DNA of 29,820 nt from CAYJRR01 sp964372275 [NCBI: uncultured bacterium] (GTDB lineage: Bacteria; CAYJRR01). Location of the stretch: NCBI GenBank assembly GCA_964372275.1, contig CAYJRR010000054.1, positions 1 through 29,820 of the forward strand. The letters are read 5' to 3'. A program made the position numbers and the translations under genes. The stretch's first letter is position 1. Each line of letters begins with the position of its first letter. Of this stretch, positions 1 through 8,133 are shown piece by piece. The notes under the pieces were generated by a model. The model was not told the origin of the DNA. It made no database searches and was given only the letters and a program-made list of their open reading frames with translations.

Positions 1-117
1 TTCCGATCTGCCGCCGGCGACGGCGCCGCCCGACGCGCCCTGGACGCGGCACGGCAAGCCGAGACCGACGCCTGGGTCGCCGAGGAGATCGCAGCGGCGC
101 TGGAGGCCCGGCCGTGA
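1..117 (+). CDS. C-terminal end of an unknown protein (partial)
   Basis: An open frame enters from the left edge in frame 1 and ends at TGA 115-117, giving 38 visible residues ending in LEARP. The composition is alanine-, arginine- and glutamate-rich and reads as a helical C-terminus. The third codon position is strongly GC, as in the neighbouring genes, which favours real coding. No family can be named from so short a piece. The next gene starts 33 bases downstream on the same strand, so it could be the upstream member of the same operon. Confidence 0.5.
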   Translation, partial: FRSAAGDGAARRALDAARQAETDAWVAEEIAAALEARP

Positions 118-150
118 GTCTTCGGCGCCGAGTGCGCTAGGATCCGCCGG

Positions 151-1194
151 ATGCGTCGCCACCGACCGATCGCGCGCCTGGCCGCCCTCGCCGTTCTGGC
201 GTGCGCCGGCGACGCCACCGCCGCCGTCGACCGGACGACGGTGGCCTGCCCGATCGACGGCGGCGAGGTCGAGGTGACCGTCTTCCTCTCGACCAACGCG
301 CTGCGCGGGCTCGACCGCGATCTCTGCCCCCACGCCGACGGCGACGACGAGATCCGGGGGGCGGTGGCCGTCTGTCCGCGCTGCGGATTCGCCGGCACCG
401 TGCGCGAGCTCAAGGAGGGGGTCTCCGAGGAGGTCGCGGCGCGCGTCCGGAAGGAGCTGAAAGGGGCAGACGTCCTCCCCTGCTGGGAGCGGTACGCGGC
501 GCGCGCCCGCATCCTGGAGTGGAGCGGAAAGACGCCCGCCGTCGTCGGCGAGTCCTGGCTGCGCGCGGCGTGGTGCGTGCGACTGGAGGAACGCCCGATC
601 GCCGACGAAGCGCTGCGCGCCGCCGCCGATCAGGCGATGACGATCGCCACCGTCTCGCAGTTTCCAAACCCGTCTGGGACCGATCCGATCCTGAGGATGG
701 CCCGGTCGCTCGAGACGCTCCTCGAGAACGGCGGCCCCGTTCCCGACCCGACGGCGGCATGGTACGTGGCGGGCCGGCTGTGGCGGTCGCGCGGCGAGCT
801 GGACGCGGCCGAGGTGCGTTTCGCGAAGGCGCTCGCCGCCGGAGGCGCGCTGCGCGCGGCGATCGAATCGGAGATCTCGCGCGACCGCGCGAGCATGTCG
901 CTGGAGCGCGAATACCTCGGGAAGGCGCTGGCGCGATTCCGCGCGGCGCTCGCCGCCGGCGAGACGGTCCCGGCGCCGCAGCGCGCGATGCTCGCCTACC
1001 TCGCCGCCGAGTCGGCGCGGCGCGCGCGCGCCTTCGACGAAGCGCACCGCCTCTACAAGATGGCGCGGGCGCTCTCCGCCGGCGTGACGTCCGGTCCGAC
1101 GGCGGGGGGCGGCCCGAACCCGGTCGACCTGGCGGCGCGGATCGAACAGGGGCTCGACGAGACGGCGCCGCGGCGGAAGGGGAAGGACCGATGA
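151..1194 (+). CDS. Secreted DUF2225-like zinc-ribbon protein with helical repeats
   Basis: 347 residues from an ATG start. Residues 1-25 look like a signal peptide (basic start, then an alanine/leucine core ending TAAVD). A cysteine-bearing module follows: C33, C59 with H61, and CPRCG at C75-C78. Its pattern (CP-x2-GG, then LDRDLCP, then VCPRCGFAG) resembles the DUF2225 family as I remember it. The second Cys of the first usual CxxC is missing (CPID), so a zinc site would use an altered ligand set. Residues from about 130 to 320 are helical and TPR-like. DUF2225 has no firm function. It overlaps the following aldolase-family gene by ATGA, implying translational coupling. The family call is moderate; the gene itself is solid. 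Confidence 0.72.
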   Translation: MRRHRPIARLAALAVLACAGDATAAVDRTTVACPIDGGEVEVTVFLSTNALRGLDRDLCPHADGDDEIRGAVAVCPRCGFAGTVRELKEGVSEEVAARVRKELKGADVLPCWERYAARARILEWSGKTPAVVGESWLRAAWCVRLEERPIADEALRAAADQAMTIATVSQFPNPSGTDPILRMARSLETLLENGGPVPDPTAAWYVAGRLWRSRGELDAAEVRFAKALAAGGALRAAIESEISRDRASMSLEREYLGKALARFRAALAAGETVPAPQRAMLAYLAAESARRARAFDEAHRLYKMARALSAGVTSGPTAGGGPNPVDLAARIEQGLDETAPRRKGKDR

Positions 1195-1823
1195 GGGACG
1201 AAGCCGCGCTCCGCCGCGAGCTGGTCGCCGTCTGCCGGCGCGCCTACGAACGGGGGATGATCTCCGGCACCGACGGAAACGTATCGGCCCGCCTCACCCA
1301 CGACCGGATCCTGGTCACTCCGGCCGGCGCGAACAAAGGGCACCTCGAGCCGGGCGAACTGGTCGAGGTCGACCTCGACGGCCGGGCGGTGATCGGCGGC
1401 GTCCCGTCGACCGAGGTCCTCCTCCACACCGTCGTCTACCGCGCCCGCCCCGACGCCGGCGGCGTCGTCCACGCCCACGCGCCGTCGTGCGTCGCCCTGA
1501 CCCTGGCGCGCATCGGCATGGACGCCCCGGTCATCCCCGAGATCGTCGGGGCGCTCGGCCGCGTGCCGACCGCCCCCTACGCCACCCCGGGAACCGCCGG
1601 CCTTCCGGCGTCGTTCGTGCCGCTGCTGGTGGAGCACGACGCCATCCTCCTCGAACGGCACGGAACGGTCACCGTCGGCAGCTCGGCGACGCAGGCCCTC
1701 GACCGGCTGGAGATGATCGAGCACGCCGCGACGATCCTGATCCGCGCGCACTCGGTCGGACTGGTGACACCGATGAGCGACGACGAGGTCCGGAAGCTGC
1801 GTCAGCCGCGCGGCAGGATCTGA
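1191..1823 (+). CDS. Class II aldolase/adducin family protein
   Basis: 210 residues, start ATG in an ATGA overlap with the gene before it. It has the family hallmarks: SGTDGNVSAR near residues 25-34, a glutamate E75 after PST, the metal-binding HAH at H94 and H96, and a third histidine H157 in LERHGTV. E75/H94/H96/H157 lie almost exactly where E. coli L-fuculose-phosphate aldolase has its catalytic Glu and zinc His ligands. The family includes fuculose-, rhamnulose- and ribulose-phosphate aldolases or epimerases and the methylthioribulose-phosphate dehydratase MtnB; substrate cannot be set from sequence alone. No sugar or methionine-salvage genes sit nearby. Its 3' end overlaps the convergent next gene by 22 bases. 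Confidence 0.88.
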   Translation: MRDEAALRRELVAVCRRAYERGMISGTDGNVSARLTHDRILVTPAGANKGHLEPGELVEVDLDGRAVIGGVPSTEVLLHTVVYRARPDAGGVVHAHAPSCVALTLARIGMDAPVIPEIVGALGRVPTAPYATPGTAGLPASFVPLLVEHDAILLERHGTVTVGSSATQALDRLEMIEHAATILIRAHSVGLVTPMSDDEVRKLRQPRGRI

Positions 1824-2368
1824 CGGGCGACGATCCGGTCGTCGCCCGGCGCATGGACGTAGATGCGTCCCTTCTTCGGATAGGCGAGGAGTCCCCACGT
1901 CCGCATCAGGTCGCCGTGGAGGACCTCCGCGACCTCGTACTTCGCGGCCCCCATCCGCTTCCGGACCGCCACCACGGTCGTCTCGTCGGCGAGCGGAGGG
2001 GCGATGGCGTAGAGCACGCGCCCCGCTTCGCTCAGGACCACCTGCGGCCGCATCCCCGGAACGCCGCCGTCGTACTCCAAGACCCGCAAGAGCCGCATCT
2101 TCGCCAGGGGATTGCCGTCCCCCTCCTCGGGGGGCGGCGGCTCCGACAGCGGAACGATCTGCACCGGCGTGGCGTCGGGCGCCACGAAGGCGGTGAACTC
2201 GATCGCCGGCTCGCCGAGCGCGCGAACCACGTCGGCCCGGTCGGCCGCGGTCGTCACGATCCGCGTCCATGGATCCTCGGTCGACCGCCGCTCGCGCCCC
2301 GCCGCCACGGTCGACGCAACGAGCGCGACCGCGAGCGCCGCGTCGCGAATCCTCACCGCGATCGCCAT
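1802..2368 (-). CDS. Small secreted protein of unknown function
   Basis: 188 residues if started at the ATG at 2368, which puts a signal peptide (MAIAVRIRD followed by an alanine/valine stretch ending VAAG) right at the N-terminus; a start 57 bases upstream is possible but would bury this signal and overlap the upstream gene. The mature part has the stretch VVRALGEPAIEF, often seen in small periplasmic or lipoprotein-like folds, and an acidic proline-rich loop (SEPPPPEEGDG). It follows the HEYLH protein gene by 7 bases, so the two are probably co-transcribed and may act together outside the cytoplasm. I do not recognise a family. The 3' end overlaps the convergent aldolase-family gene by 22 bases. 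Confidence 0.65.
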   Translation of the reverse strand: MAIAVRIRDAALAVALVASTVAAGRERRSTEDPWTRIVTTAADRADVVRALGEPAIEFTAFVAPDATPVQIVPLSEPPPPEEGDGNPLAKMRLLRVLEYDGGVPGMRPQVVLSEAGRVLYAIAPPLADETTVVAVRKRMGAAKYEVAEVLHGDLMRTWGLLAYPKKGRIYVHAPGDDRIVARQILPRG

Positions 2369-2375
2369 GGCGACC

Positions 2376-3563
2376 CTACCGTCCCCCGGACGGGGGCCGT
2401 CCGGCGACGTTGGAGCGGACGCCACCCGGGCACTTCCCGAACTCGAGCCCCGGCTCGCGCCCCGCCGGGTCCATCGTGAAGCGCCACCAGCGGACGGCCC
2501 AGTCCTGCTCCTCTTTGCTGTAGGCGCTGTTCGGACCGAAGAAGGTCGCCCGGTCGAAGATCGCGGTCTCGAGGAGGATGGTGATGTACTCCTCCTCGTC
2601 GGTGAGGGCGTGCGTATCGCCGGGGAACCGGGCGGGGACCCCCTTCGACTTCAGGAACTCGGCCCGCTTCCGGAACGCGTCGCAGTACTCCTCGCGCGTC
2701 TGGGCCTTCCGCAGCGCCTCGTTGTACGTTTCCAGCTCCGAGCCGGGACGGAACAGCTCCTGCCGCAGTCGCGCGTAGCGCGACGGTCCGCCCTGCGCGA
2801 AAAACCCCTCGCGCGATGCCGGATTGGTCCGGTAGGCGTCCTTCTGCTCGTAGGCGACGCCGTGAAGGTATTCATGGAACATCATCCGGAACCGGTTCAT
2901 CCGCCGGACCTCCGGCGGAAGCGACGACCACCGGCCGGGGAGATCGGCCCGCGCCTGCGCTCCCAGCTCACGGGGCGGATGGCAGTTGCTCCAGCCGAGC
3001 TGGATCTGCATCTGCTTGTCGCCGTCGAGCGACTTGTCGAACGCCTGCCGGTCGAAGAAGAGGCTGCTGAAGACGAGCTGCCCGCCCTGCCGGCCGTTCA
3101 CCATGCCGTTGTCGTAGGCGAAGTGGATCCCCAGGAAGCCCGCCTGGTCGGTCTTCAGGTCCCGCCGCGCGCGGTACATCCGCACGATGTTGGCGCGATC
3201 GATGAGGCACGGCGGCAGCTGCTCGATCAGCGCCACGATCGCCGCCTTCTCCTCGTCGGTGAACGGGACGGTGTCGACCACTCCACGCGCGCCACCGCTC
3301 GCGTTTTTCTCGCGGAGGTCGGTCGTCGTCTTCTGATTGGCGCCGACGAACTCCACCGCGTCGACCGCACCGTGCCCGCCGGTCACGTCGATGCGGACGC
3401 CGCCCTCCGAGAATTCGAGATCCCGCAGGAGCCGCGCGACCGGGTCGGCCGGATCCTCCGGCGGACACTCGCCGTCGAGGCCGTCGTTGGCCGTGGCCGT
3501 TGCGGCGATCAGGGCGAACGCCACCAGGGTCGATGCGGCGGCCGCGCTGGCGGTTCGAATCAC
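2376..3563 (-). CDS. Secreted protein with HEYLH zincin-like motif
   Basis: 395 residues from ATG 3563, preceded by a strong GGGGGAGGGA ribosome binding site. Residues 1-25 form a signal peptide (TLVAFALIAATATAN). Residues 230-234 read HEYLH in the context MMFHEYLHGVAYEQ, which matches the HExxH zinc-protease core in a helix. A possible third ligand lies in the acidic helix DEEEYITILLET (residues 322-333). C33, C119, C194, C294 and C378 could form disulfides. The protein as a whole does not match a peptidase family I can name, so proteolytic function is inferred from the motif and export signal only. It lies between a pilin-like gene (42 bases upstream) and a small secreted gene (7 bases downstream). 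Confidence 0.75.
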   Translation of the reverse strand: MIRTASAAAASTLVAFALIAATATANDGLDGECPPEDPADPVARLLRDLEFSEGGVRIDVTGGHGAVDAVEFVGANQKTTTDLREKNASGGARGVVDTVPFTDEEKAAIVALIEQLPPCLIDRANIVRMYRARRDLKTDQAGFLGIHFAYDNGMVNGRQGGQLVFSSLFFDRQAFDKSLDGDKQMQIQLGWSNCHPPRELGAQARADLPGRWSSLPPEVRRMNRFRMMFHEYLHGVAYEQKDAYRTNPASREGFFAQGGPSRYARLRQELFRPGSELETYNEALRKAQTREEYCDAFRKRAEFLKSKGVPARFPGDTHALTDEEEYITILLETAIFDRATFFGPNSAYSKEEQDWAVRWWRFTMDPAGREPGLEFGKCPGGVRSNVAGRPPSGGR

Positions 3564-3605
3564 CCGGTCCCTCCCCCGTAACCCTACGTTCCTACGGATC
3601 CAGGA

Positions 3606-3914
3606 TCACTCGCCCGAATTGCTCGAGACATTGTAGCCGCCGCCGATCCCCGCCCGGCTCGCCTGACCGGAGGTGATCGTGTTGCCCGATCCGGCGGCGT
3701 TGCTCGCCGCGAGACCGAAGCCACCGCGCGTCGATCCGTGGTCGATCAGGATCTGCTTCACGTCGAGCGACAGCTCCTGGACCCCCGTCTGGAAGGTGGG
3801 GACGAAGGCGTAGGCGGCCCCGACCACGGCGACGACGGCCACCGACACGAGCATCATGTACTCGGTCGCGGCCTGTCCGCGCGGGCAGAGGGGGTTGATT
3901 CGCTTCGTCTTCAC
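3606..3914 (-). CDS. Flp-type (class III signal) pilin-like protein
   Basis: 102 residues when started at GTG 3914, with GGGAAGGA about 12 bases upstream. The N-terminus is RGQAATEYMMLVSVAVVAVV: cleavage after G13 would expose QAATEY, with the Glu-Tyr pair (E18, Y19) typical of Flp/TadE prepilins processed by TadV-like peptidases, followed by one hydrophobic helix to about residue 40. The rest is small, Gly/Ser/Asn-rich (GGFGLAASNAAGSGN) and would be surface-exposed. Earlier in-frame starts exist but would put about 75 basic residues before the signal, which the family does not have. No other tad/cpa genes are in the window, so it is an orphan pilin or pseudopilin here. It shares a 266-base divergent spacer with the RNA helicase. 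Confidence 0.7.
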   Translation of the reverse strand: MKTKRINPLCPRGQAATEYMMLVSVAVVAVVGAAYAFVPTFQTGVQELSLDVKQILIDHGSTRGGFGLAASNAAGSGNTITSGQASRAGIGGGYNVSSNSGE

Positions 3915-3968
3915 CTTCTCGATCCGTCCTTCCCGTGCGTGTGAGACCGGTGTCCAACGGTGACAACT

Positions 3969-3982
3969 GCAAGACACATTCC
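3969..3982 (-). promoter_or_regulatory. Possible sigma-54 -24/-12 promoter for the pilin-like gene
   Basis: Read on the minus strand the site is GGAATGTGTCTTGC: GG, exactly ten bases, then GC, with TTGC at the -12 element as in the sigma-54 consensus (TGGCACG-N4-TTGC). The -24 part is a poor match. It would start transcription about 40 bases before the GTG of the pilin-like gene. Many pilin genes use sigma-54, which is the reason for noting it. The rest of the 3915-4180 spacer shows no clear sigma-70 promoter to my eye, and it also serves as the leader of the helicase gene. Confidence 0.28.
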
Positions 3983-4180
3983 GCTCTTTCCACCCCCTCC
4001 GAATTCGACCTCCGCGTTTCCCCTGTCGGTAGATCAAGCAGTTACGTGACCGTTTGGGGGGTGACGCGGCAGGAGGCGGCCCTCGAGATCGGCCATCGTG
4101 TCGCGGCATGGGACATCGATCTCCCACGGAGCGAATCACCTTGCCTGGTCCGGGGTCGTCGGCAAGAATCCGTTCCCCTT

Positions 4181-6217
4181 ATGCAAATGGACACACCGGG
4201 CGAATCGCCCGAGTCGGCGGGTGCCCCGCCGGAAGCCCCCCCGGACCGCTATCCCCGATACGCCACCTTCGCCGAGATGGACCTCTCCCCGGAGGTCCGC
4301 CGCGCCCTGATCGAAGAGCTCAAGTACGCCACGCCGACCGACGTACAGGCGGAGGCGTTCGCGCCGATCCGGGCCGGACGGGACGTCGTCGTCCAGTCCC
4401 GCACCGGGACCGGAAAGACGGCCGCGTTCGGAATCCCGCTGGCCGACCGCATCGATCCGGCCACGCGCGCCACGCAGCTGTTGGTTCTCGCGCCGACGCG
4501 GGAGCTGGCGAACCAGGTCGGCACCGAGCTCGAGCGGATCAACCGCTTCCGCGGCTCGCGCGTCGCCTCGATCTACGGCGGAGCCGCCTTCGGGCCGCAG
4601 CTCGACGCCTTGAAGGCCGGGGCGCAGATCGTCTCAGGCACGCCCGGGCGGGTGCTCGACCACCTGCGGCGACGGACGCTGAAGCTGGACGGACTTCGCT
4701 GCTTCGTTCTCGACGAGGCGGACGAGATGCTGTCGATGGGATTCCAGGACGAGCTCGAAGCGATCCTGGAGTACGTCCCCACGCCCCGCCAGACGCTGCT
4801 CCTGTCGGCCACCTTCCCGCCCGAGATCCGGCGGATGATCGACAAGTCGCTGGTCCGGCCGATCGAGGTGATGCTGTCGTCGGGGAACATCTCGGTCGAC
4901 AAGATCACGCACTACTACTACGTGACGAGCCACATGCGGAAACCGCAGACGCTCCTCACGCTGCTCGAGTCGGAGGAGCCGGACGCGGCGATCGTCTTCG
5001 CCAACACGCGGGAGGACGCCAACTTCGTCGGCACCTTCCTGCAGAATCGCGGCTTCGATGCCGAAGTCCTGACCGGCGAGCTGACGCAGGCGCAGCGCGA
5101 GCGGGTGATGGCCAAGATCAAGGGGGGGATGCTCCGCTACCTGGTCGCCACCGACGTCGCGGCTCGCGGGATCGACATCGCCGACCTGTCGCACGTCATC
5201 AACTACAACCTGCCGACCGAGGCGGAGATCTACGTCCACCGCACCGGCCGGACCGGGCGCGCCGGCAAGAGCGGAACCGCCGTCTCGATCGTGAGCGGCC
5301 TCGACATCTCGACCCTCTACGCGCTGACGCGCTGGATGAAGATCAACGTCGAGGAGCGGCCGATCCCGACCGAGCCGGAGATCCGCAACATCAAGCTCGA
5401 TCGTCGCGCCAAGCGATTGGCGAACGAGGCGCGCGGGCGGATCGAGGAAGGGAGCTTCGCCCCGGGAACGGAGTCGGAGGCGACGCTGCTCCTCGCCGAG
5501 AAGGTGCTGGCGCAGCCTCACGCGCGCGAGATCGTGGCGATGCTCCTGGAGCGCGTGGCCAAGCCGGGGGAGGCGACCGCGGCCGGTCCGCGCGCGCCGA
5601 CGGCCGCGCACGCGGCTGCCGAGATGGTTGCGGCGGGGGTCACCGAGGTCATGGCATCGGTGGAAGCGCCTGCCGGCGGCGCGCCGGTAAGGGCGCGGAT
5701 TCCGGCGCCGCCACGCGAGAGCGAGCGCCCCGCGCGCGACGCGGATCGTCCCCCACGCGAAGGGGATCGGTCTTCTCGCGGCGAGGATCGCACGCGCCGA
5801 GACGGTCCCCGCGCGCGCCCGGACCGGAACCGGGACCGCGGCGGACGTCGCGACGAGGAGCGGGCCCGACCGTCCCCGTCGGCCTCCTCGACGACGCTGA
5901 TCGTCACGCTCGGCCGGCGGCACGGTGTCAGCGCGCGCGACGTCGGACTTTTCGTGGTGGAAACGGCGGGGATCGACGTGAACTCCGTCCGTGACGTCCG
6001 CGTGCGTGACGGGTACTCCTTTCTGGACGTCGATCCGGCGAAGGCCGAGCGGATCGTGCAGTCGGTGAACGGAAAGGAACGGCAAGGACGTTCGGTGAAG
6101 GTCGAGTTGGCGCGCGCCCGACCGGGCACGGCCGGCCGCGAAGGGCCGTCCGACGCGACGGAAATCGAGGTCGAGACCGCGAAGCCTCCCGCTCCGTCCG
6201 ACGGAGAGGTTCGGTGA
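4181..6217 (+). CDS. DEAD-box ATP-dependent RNA helicase with DbpA-type RNA-binding domain
   Basis: 678 residues from ATG 4181 (a second ATG lies 6 bases on). The open frame extends further upstream, but that part is out of character for the family and lies in the divergent spacer. The motifs are in order: Q motif with TPTDVQ (about 51-56), motif I RTGTGKT (74-80), PTRELA, TPGR, motif II DEAD (178-181), SAT, then ATDVAARGID and HRTGRTGR in the second RecA domain. A basic disordered linker rich in Arg, Asp and Pro follows (about residues 500-565). Residues from about 571 to 645 form a DbpA-like RNA-binding domain (TTLIVTLGRRHGVSARDVG, ending with EL). It should unwind RNA in ribosome assembly or cold adaptation, like CsdA/DeaD. 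It is coupled by GTGA overlap to the next gene. Confidence 0.95.
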   Translation: MQMDTPGESPESAGAPPEAPPDRYPRYATFAEMDLSPEVRRALIEELKYATPTDVQAEAFAPIRAGRDVVVQSRTGTGKTAAFGIPLADRIDPATRATQLLVLAPTRELANQVGTELERINRFRGSRVASIYGGAAFGPQLDALKAGAQIVSGTPGRVLDHLRRRTLKLDGLRCFVLDEADEMLSMGFQDELEAILEYVPTPRQTLLLSATFPPEIRRMIDKSLVRPIEVMLSSGNISVDKITHYYYVTSHMRKPQTLLTLLESEEPDAAIVFANTREDANFVGTFLQNRGFDAEVLTGELTQAQRERVMAKIKGGMLRYLVATDVAARGIDIADLSHVINYNLPTEAEIYVHRTGRTGRAGKSGTAVSIVSGLDISTLYALTRWMKINVEERPIPTEPEIRNIKLDRRAKRLANEARGRIEEGSFAPGTESEATLLLAEKVLAQPHAREIVAMLLERVAKPGEATAAGPRAPTAAHAAAEMVAAGVTEVMASVEAPAGGAPVRARIPAPPRESERPARDADRPPREGDRSSRGEDRTRRDGPRARPDRNRDRGGRRDEERARPSPSASSTTLIVTLGRRHGVSARDVGLFVVETAGIDVNSVRDVRVRDGYSFLDVDPAKAERIVQSVNGKERQGRSVKVELARARPGTAGREGPSDATEIEVETAKPPAPSDGEVR

Positions 6218-6624
6218 CGGCGGGGCTGCGTCCCTCGGAGAACGGCGAAGGCGCGGGGGCCGCCGCGGAGTCCGACGCGCAGCGGATCGAGCTTCAAGCC
6301 GACCTGCTGCGCGAAATCCGGCACATGAACGCCGTCTTGCGCCGGTTGACGTCGACGCCGAAGCGGCTCTGGATGGCGTTCATGAACGGGATCGTCCGCG
6401 GGCTCGGAGCCGCGATCGGCGCGACGGTGGTGTTCGCGCTGCTCGCCGCCCTGATCGCGCGACTCGATACCGTTCCGATCATCGGCGGCTACATCACCGA
6501 GATGGTCGAGTTCGTGATCGCGACCGGCGGTCCGACCCTGGAACAGACGCTCCGTCCGGGCACCGCCCGGCCTACCGACTCCCCCGCGCCGGCGGGCCCG
6601 ACGACGACTCCGCCCGCGCCGTAG
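6214..6624 (+). CDS. DUF5665-like small membrane protein
   Basis: 136 residues starting at GTG 6214, which overlaps the helicase stop (GTGA). A coiled amphipathic stretch (about 22-47) is followed by RLWMAFMNGIVRGLGAAIG, a hydrophobic segment at about 62-83, and then PIIGGYI. This matches the layout of DUF5665 proteins as I remember them: one membrane helix preceded by a short helix with a conserved GLG. The C-terminus is a Pro/Thr-rich tail. No function is known. The overlap suggests that it is translated with the helicase, but a functional link is only inferred. Confidence 0.72.
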   Translation: MTAGLRPSENGEGAGAAAESDAQRIELQADLLREIRHMNAVLRRLTSTPKRLWMAFMNGIVRGLGAAIGATVVFALLAALIARLDTVPIIGGYITEMVEFVIATGGPTLEQTLRPGTARPTDSPAPAGPTTTPPAP

Positions 6625-6694
6625 TTTCCGCGAATTCCGCTCACGGCGCGCCGACCGAATCGGGGCCGGCACGGCGGTTGCTGAATCGCCCGCC

Positions 6695-7357
6695 ATGACG
6701 AACCTGCCGGGATGTCGTCCCGACGACGCGTGCGACACCGGCGGCGGCGATGTCGATCCCGCCGCCTGGAGCGACGAAGAGCTGGTCCGGCGGATCGCCG
6801 GCGGCGCGCGTCGCGCCGCTCGCGCCTCGCTGCGAGCGGCAGGCGGGCCGCGCGCGCTCGCGGGATGGACGATCGCCGAGCTGTCGTCCGTTCCGGGCCT
6901 CGGCGCCCAACGGGCCGCGCGTCTCGCGGCGGCGTTCGAGCTGGGCCGCCGCGCGGCGTTCGCCCGCCTTCCGCGCGGGGCGACGCTCGACCGTTCGGAG
7001 GCGGTCTACCGCCACTTCGCCGGGCGGCTGCGCGATCGGAGAATCGAGACCTTCGTCGTGGCGCTGCTCGACGTGCAGAACCGCCTTCTCCGGGACGAGA
7101 CGATCTCGGTCGGTTGCCTGTCGACGACCGTGGTCCATCCGCGCGAGGCGTTCGGCGCCGCGATCCGGGAGCCGGCGCACGCCGTCGCCTTCGTCCACAA
7201 CCATCCGAGCGGGCGGTCCGAGCCGTCGGCCGAAGACCTCTCGCTCACGCGCAGGCTCGTCGCCGCCGGGGACCTGCTCGGGATCCGCGTCCTCGACCAC
7301 GTGATCGTCGGCGACGGCGAGTGGTACTCGTTCGCCGACGAGGGTCGGCTGCGATGA
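6695..7357 (+). CDS. radC: RadC family protein (JAMM/MPN+ domain)
   Basis: 220 residues from ATG 6695; no good ribosome binding site is visible, so the start is not certain. Residues about 60-87 form a helix-hairpin-helix (ELSSVPGLGAQRAARLAAAF). The RadC domain follows, with E118, then the metal-binding signature FVHNHPSG (H168, H170, S172) and D181 in EPSAED, which make up the JAMM zinc site. Length and domain order match the RadC family (about 220-230 residues). The historical DNA-repair role is doubtful; the domain is a putative metal hydrolase tied to DNA metabolism or competence. It ends 3 bases before the convergent cytochrome gene. Confidence 0.93.
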   Translation: MTNLPGCRPDDACDTGGGDVDPAAWSDEELVRRIAGGARRAARASLRAAGGPRALAGWTIAELSSVPGLGAQRAARLAAAFELGRRAAFARLPRGATLDRSEAVYRHFAGRLRDRRIETFVVALLDVQNRLLRDETISVGCLSTTVVHPREAFGAAIREPAHAVAFVHNHPSGRSEPSAEDLSLTRRLVAAGDLLGIRVLDHVIVGDGEWYSFADEGRLR

Positions 7358-7360
7358 TCG

Positions 7361-7948
7361 TCAGGGCTTTGTCGGGGCCGATCCCTTTGCCCCCGTGCCG
7401 CCCGACGGAGCCGTCGGCTTCCCGCCGCCGCCCGCCGGGGCGGTCGACTTGGGCGGGGGGGGCGGCGCCGGGGTGACCGGTTTGGCCGGCGCCGTCGCCG
7501 CCGCGGGGGCGCCGGCGGCGGCCGCGCGCGCCGCGGCGAGGGAGTTCAGGTAGGCGATCACCTGCCATCGCTCGATCTCGGGCATTGCCTCGGCCATCGA
7601 CGCCATCCCGGTGCCGTCGACACCGTTGGTCACGACCCAGAACGCCAGTCCGTCCGCGACGGACAGCTTGTTGTCGACGATCAGCGGCTTCGGCGGCGGC
7701 TTGATGAACTGCGCCGCCGGCCCGTCCCCCTGCGCGGTCGGTCCGTGGCAGGGAAGGCAGACGTTGGTGTAGGTCACTTGCCCGGCAGCGATCGTCTCCG
7801 GCGTCGCCGGCAGCGGATTCTTCTTCGCCGCCTGGTCCGGTGGAACCTTGCCGAGCCACGGACGCAGCGGCTGCGCCGATACGCCCCACGCGATGCACAA
7901 CGACGAAACGACTCCGCCGATCGCCAGCGTCGATACGAGCCTGCCCAC
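7361..7948 (-). CDS. Exported monohaem cytochrome c with Ala/Pro-rich tail
   Basis: 195 residues from GTG 7948, with a strong GGAGGGAGC just upstream. Residues 1-25 are a signal peptide or N-terminal anchor ending VSAQ. The haem site is CLPCH (C64, C67, H68), and the Met ligand is probably within GTGMASMAEAMPE (M115 or M118), followed by ERWQVIAYLNSL, the usual C-terminal helix of class I cytochromes. From about residue 140 the chain is a low-complexity Ala/Pro/Lys/Gly tail. The core (KKNPLP, CHG, GDGPAA) is clearly related to the cytochrome at 11694-12107, so they are paralogs. Its place next to the Fur-controlled block may mean a shared electron-transfer job, though it has its own 176-base upstream spacer. 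Confidence 0.9.
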   Translation of the reverse strand: MGRLVSTLAIGGVVSSLCIAWGVSAQPLRPWLGKVPPDQAAKKNPLPATPETIAAGQVTYTNVCLPCHGPTAQGDGPAAQFIKPPPKPLIVDNKLSVADGLAFWVVTNGVDGTGMASMAEAMPEIERWQVIAYLNSLAAARAAAAGAPAAATAPAKPVTPAPPPPPKSTAPAGGGGKPTAPSGGTGAKGSAPTKP

Positions 7949-8124
7949 GCTCCCTCCGTCCTGGATGCCGAGGATGCGAACGGACGCCCCGCTCCTCAGA
8001 CGGGCGGCCTCCCCCCGGTATTCGCCGGAATTCTACCGCGCCCATTCCGCGGACGTCAGTGGACTCGCGAACTGTGTGAATCGGCCGGCCTTTGCGCTTC
8101 CCAGGGCCTCCCCGACTCCTTTCC
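7949..8124. other. Intergenic spacer upstream of the cytochrome c gene
   Basis: This 176-base spacer lies between the end of the Cys-rich membrane protein gene and the start of the cytochrome c gene, both on the minus strand. It carries the cytochrome's ribosome binding site at its left end and the stem-loop at 8115-8133 at its right end. It is slightly less GC-rich around 8025-8090 (ATTC and GTGTGAATC patches), where a cytochrome promoter would be expected, but I could not pick -35 and -10 boxes with confidence. Confidence 0.4.
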
Positions 8125-8133
8125 TCAAGGAGT
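8115..8133 (-). terminator. Stem-loop over the stop codon of the Cys-rich protein gene
   Basis: On the minus strand ACTCCTT-GAGGA-AAGGAGT forms a perfect 7-bp stem with a 5-base loop. It spans the TGA stop (8125-8127) at the end of the six-gene minus-strand block. No T-run follows, so it is not a classical intrinsic terminator; it may pause transcription or protect the 3' end. Confidence 0.3.

Noticed and set aside
3935-4180. Upstream in-frame extension of the helicase (start at 3935)
   Set aside because: It does not match the family and lies in the divergent promoter region; the start at 4181 is compact and places the Q motif normally.
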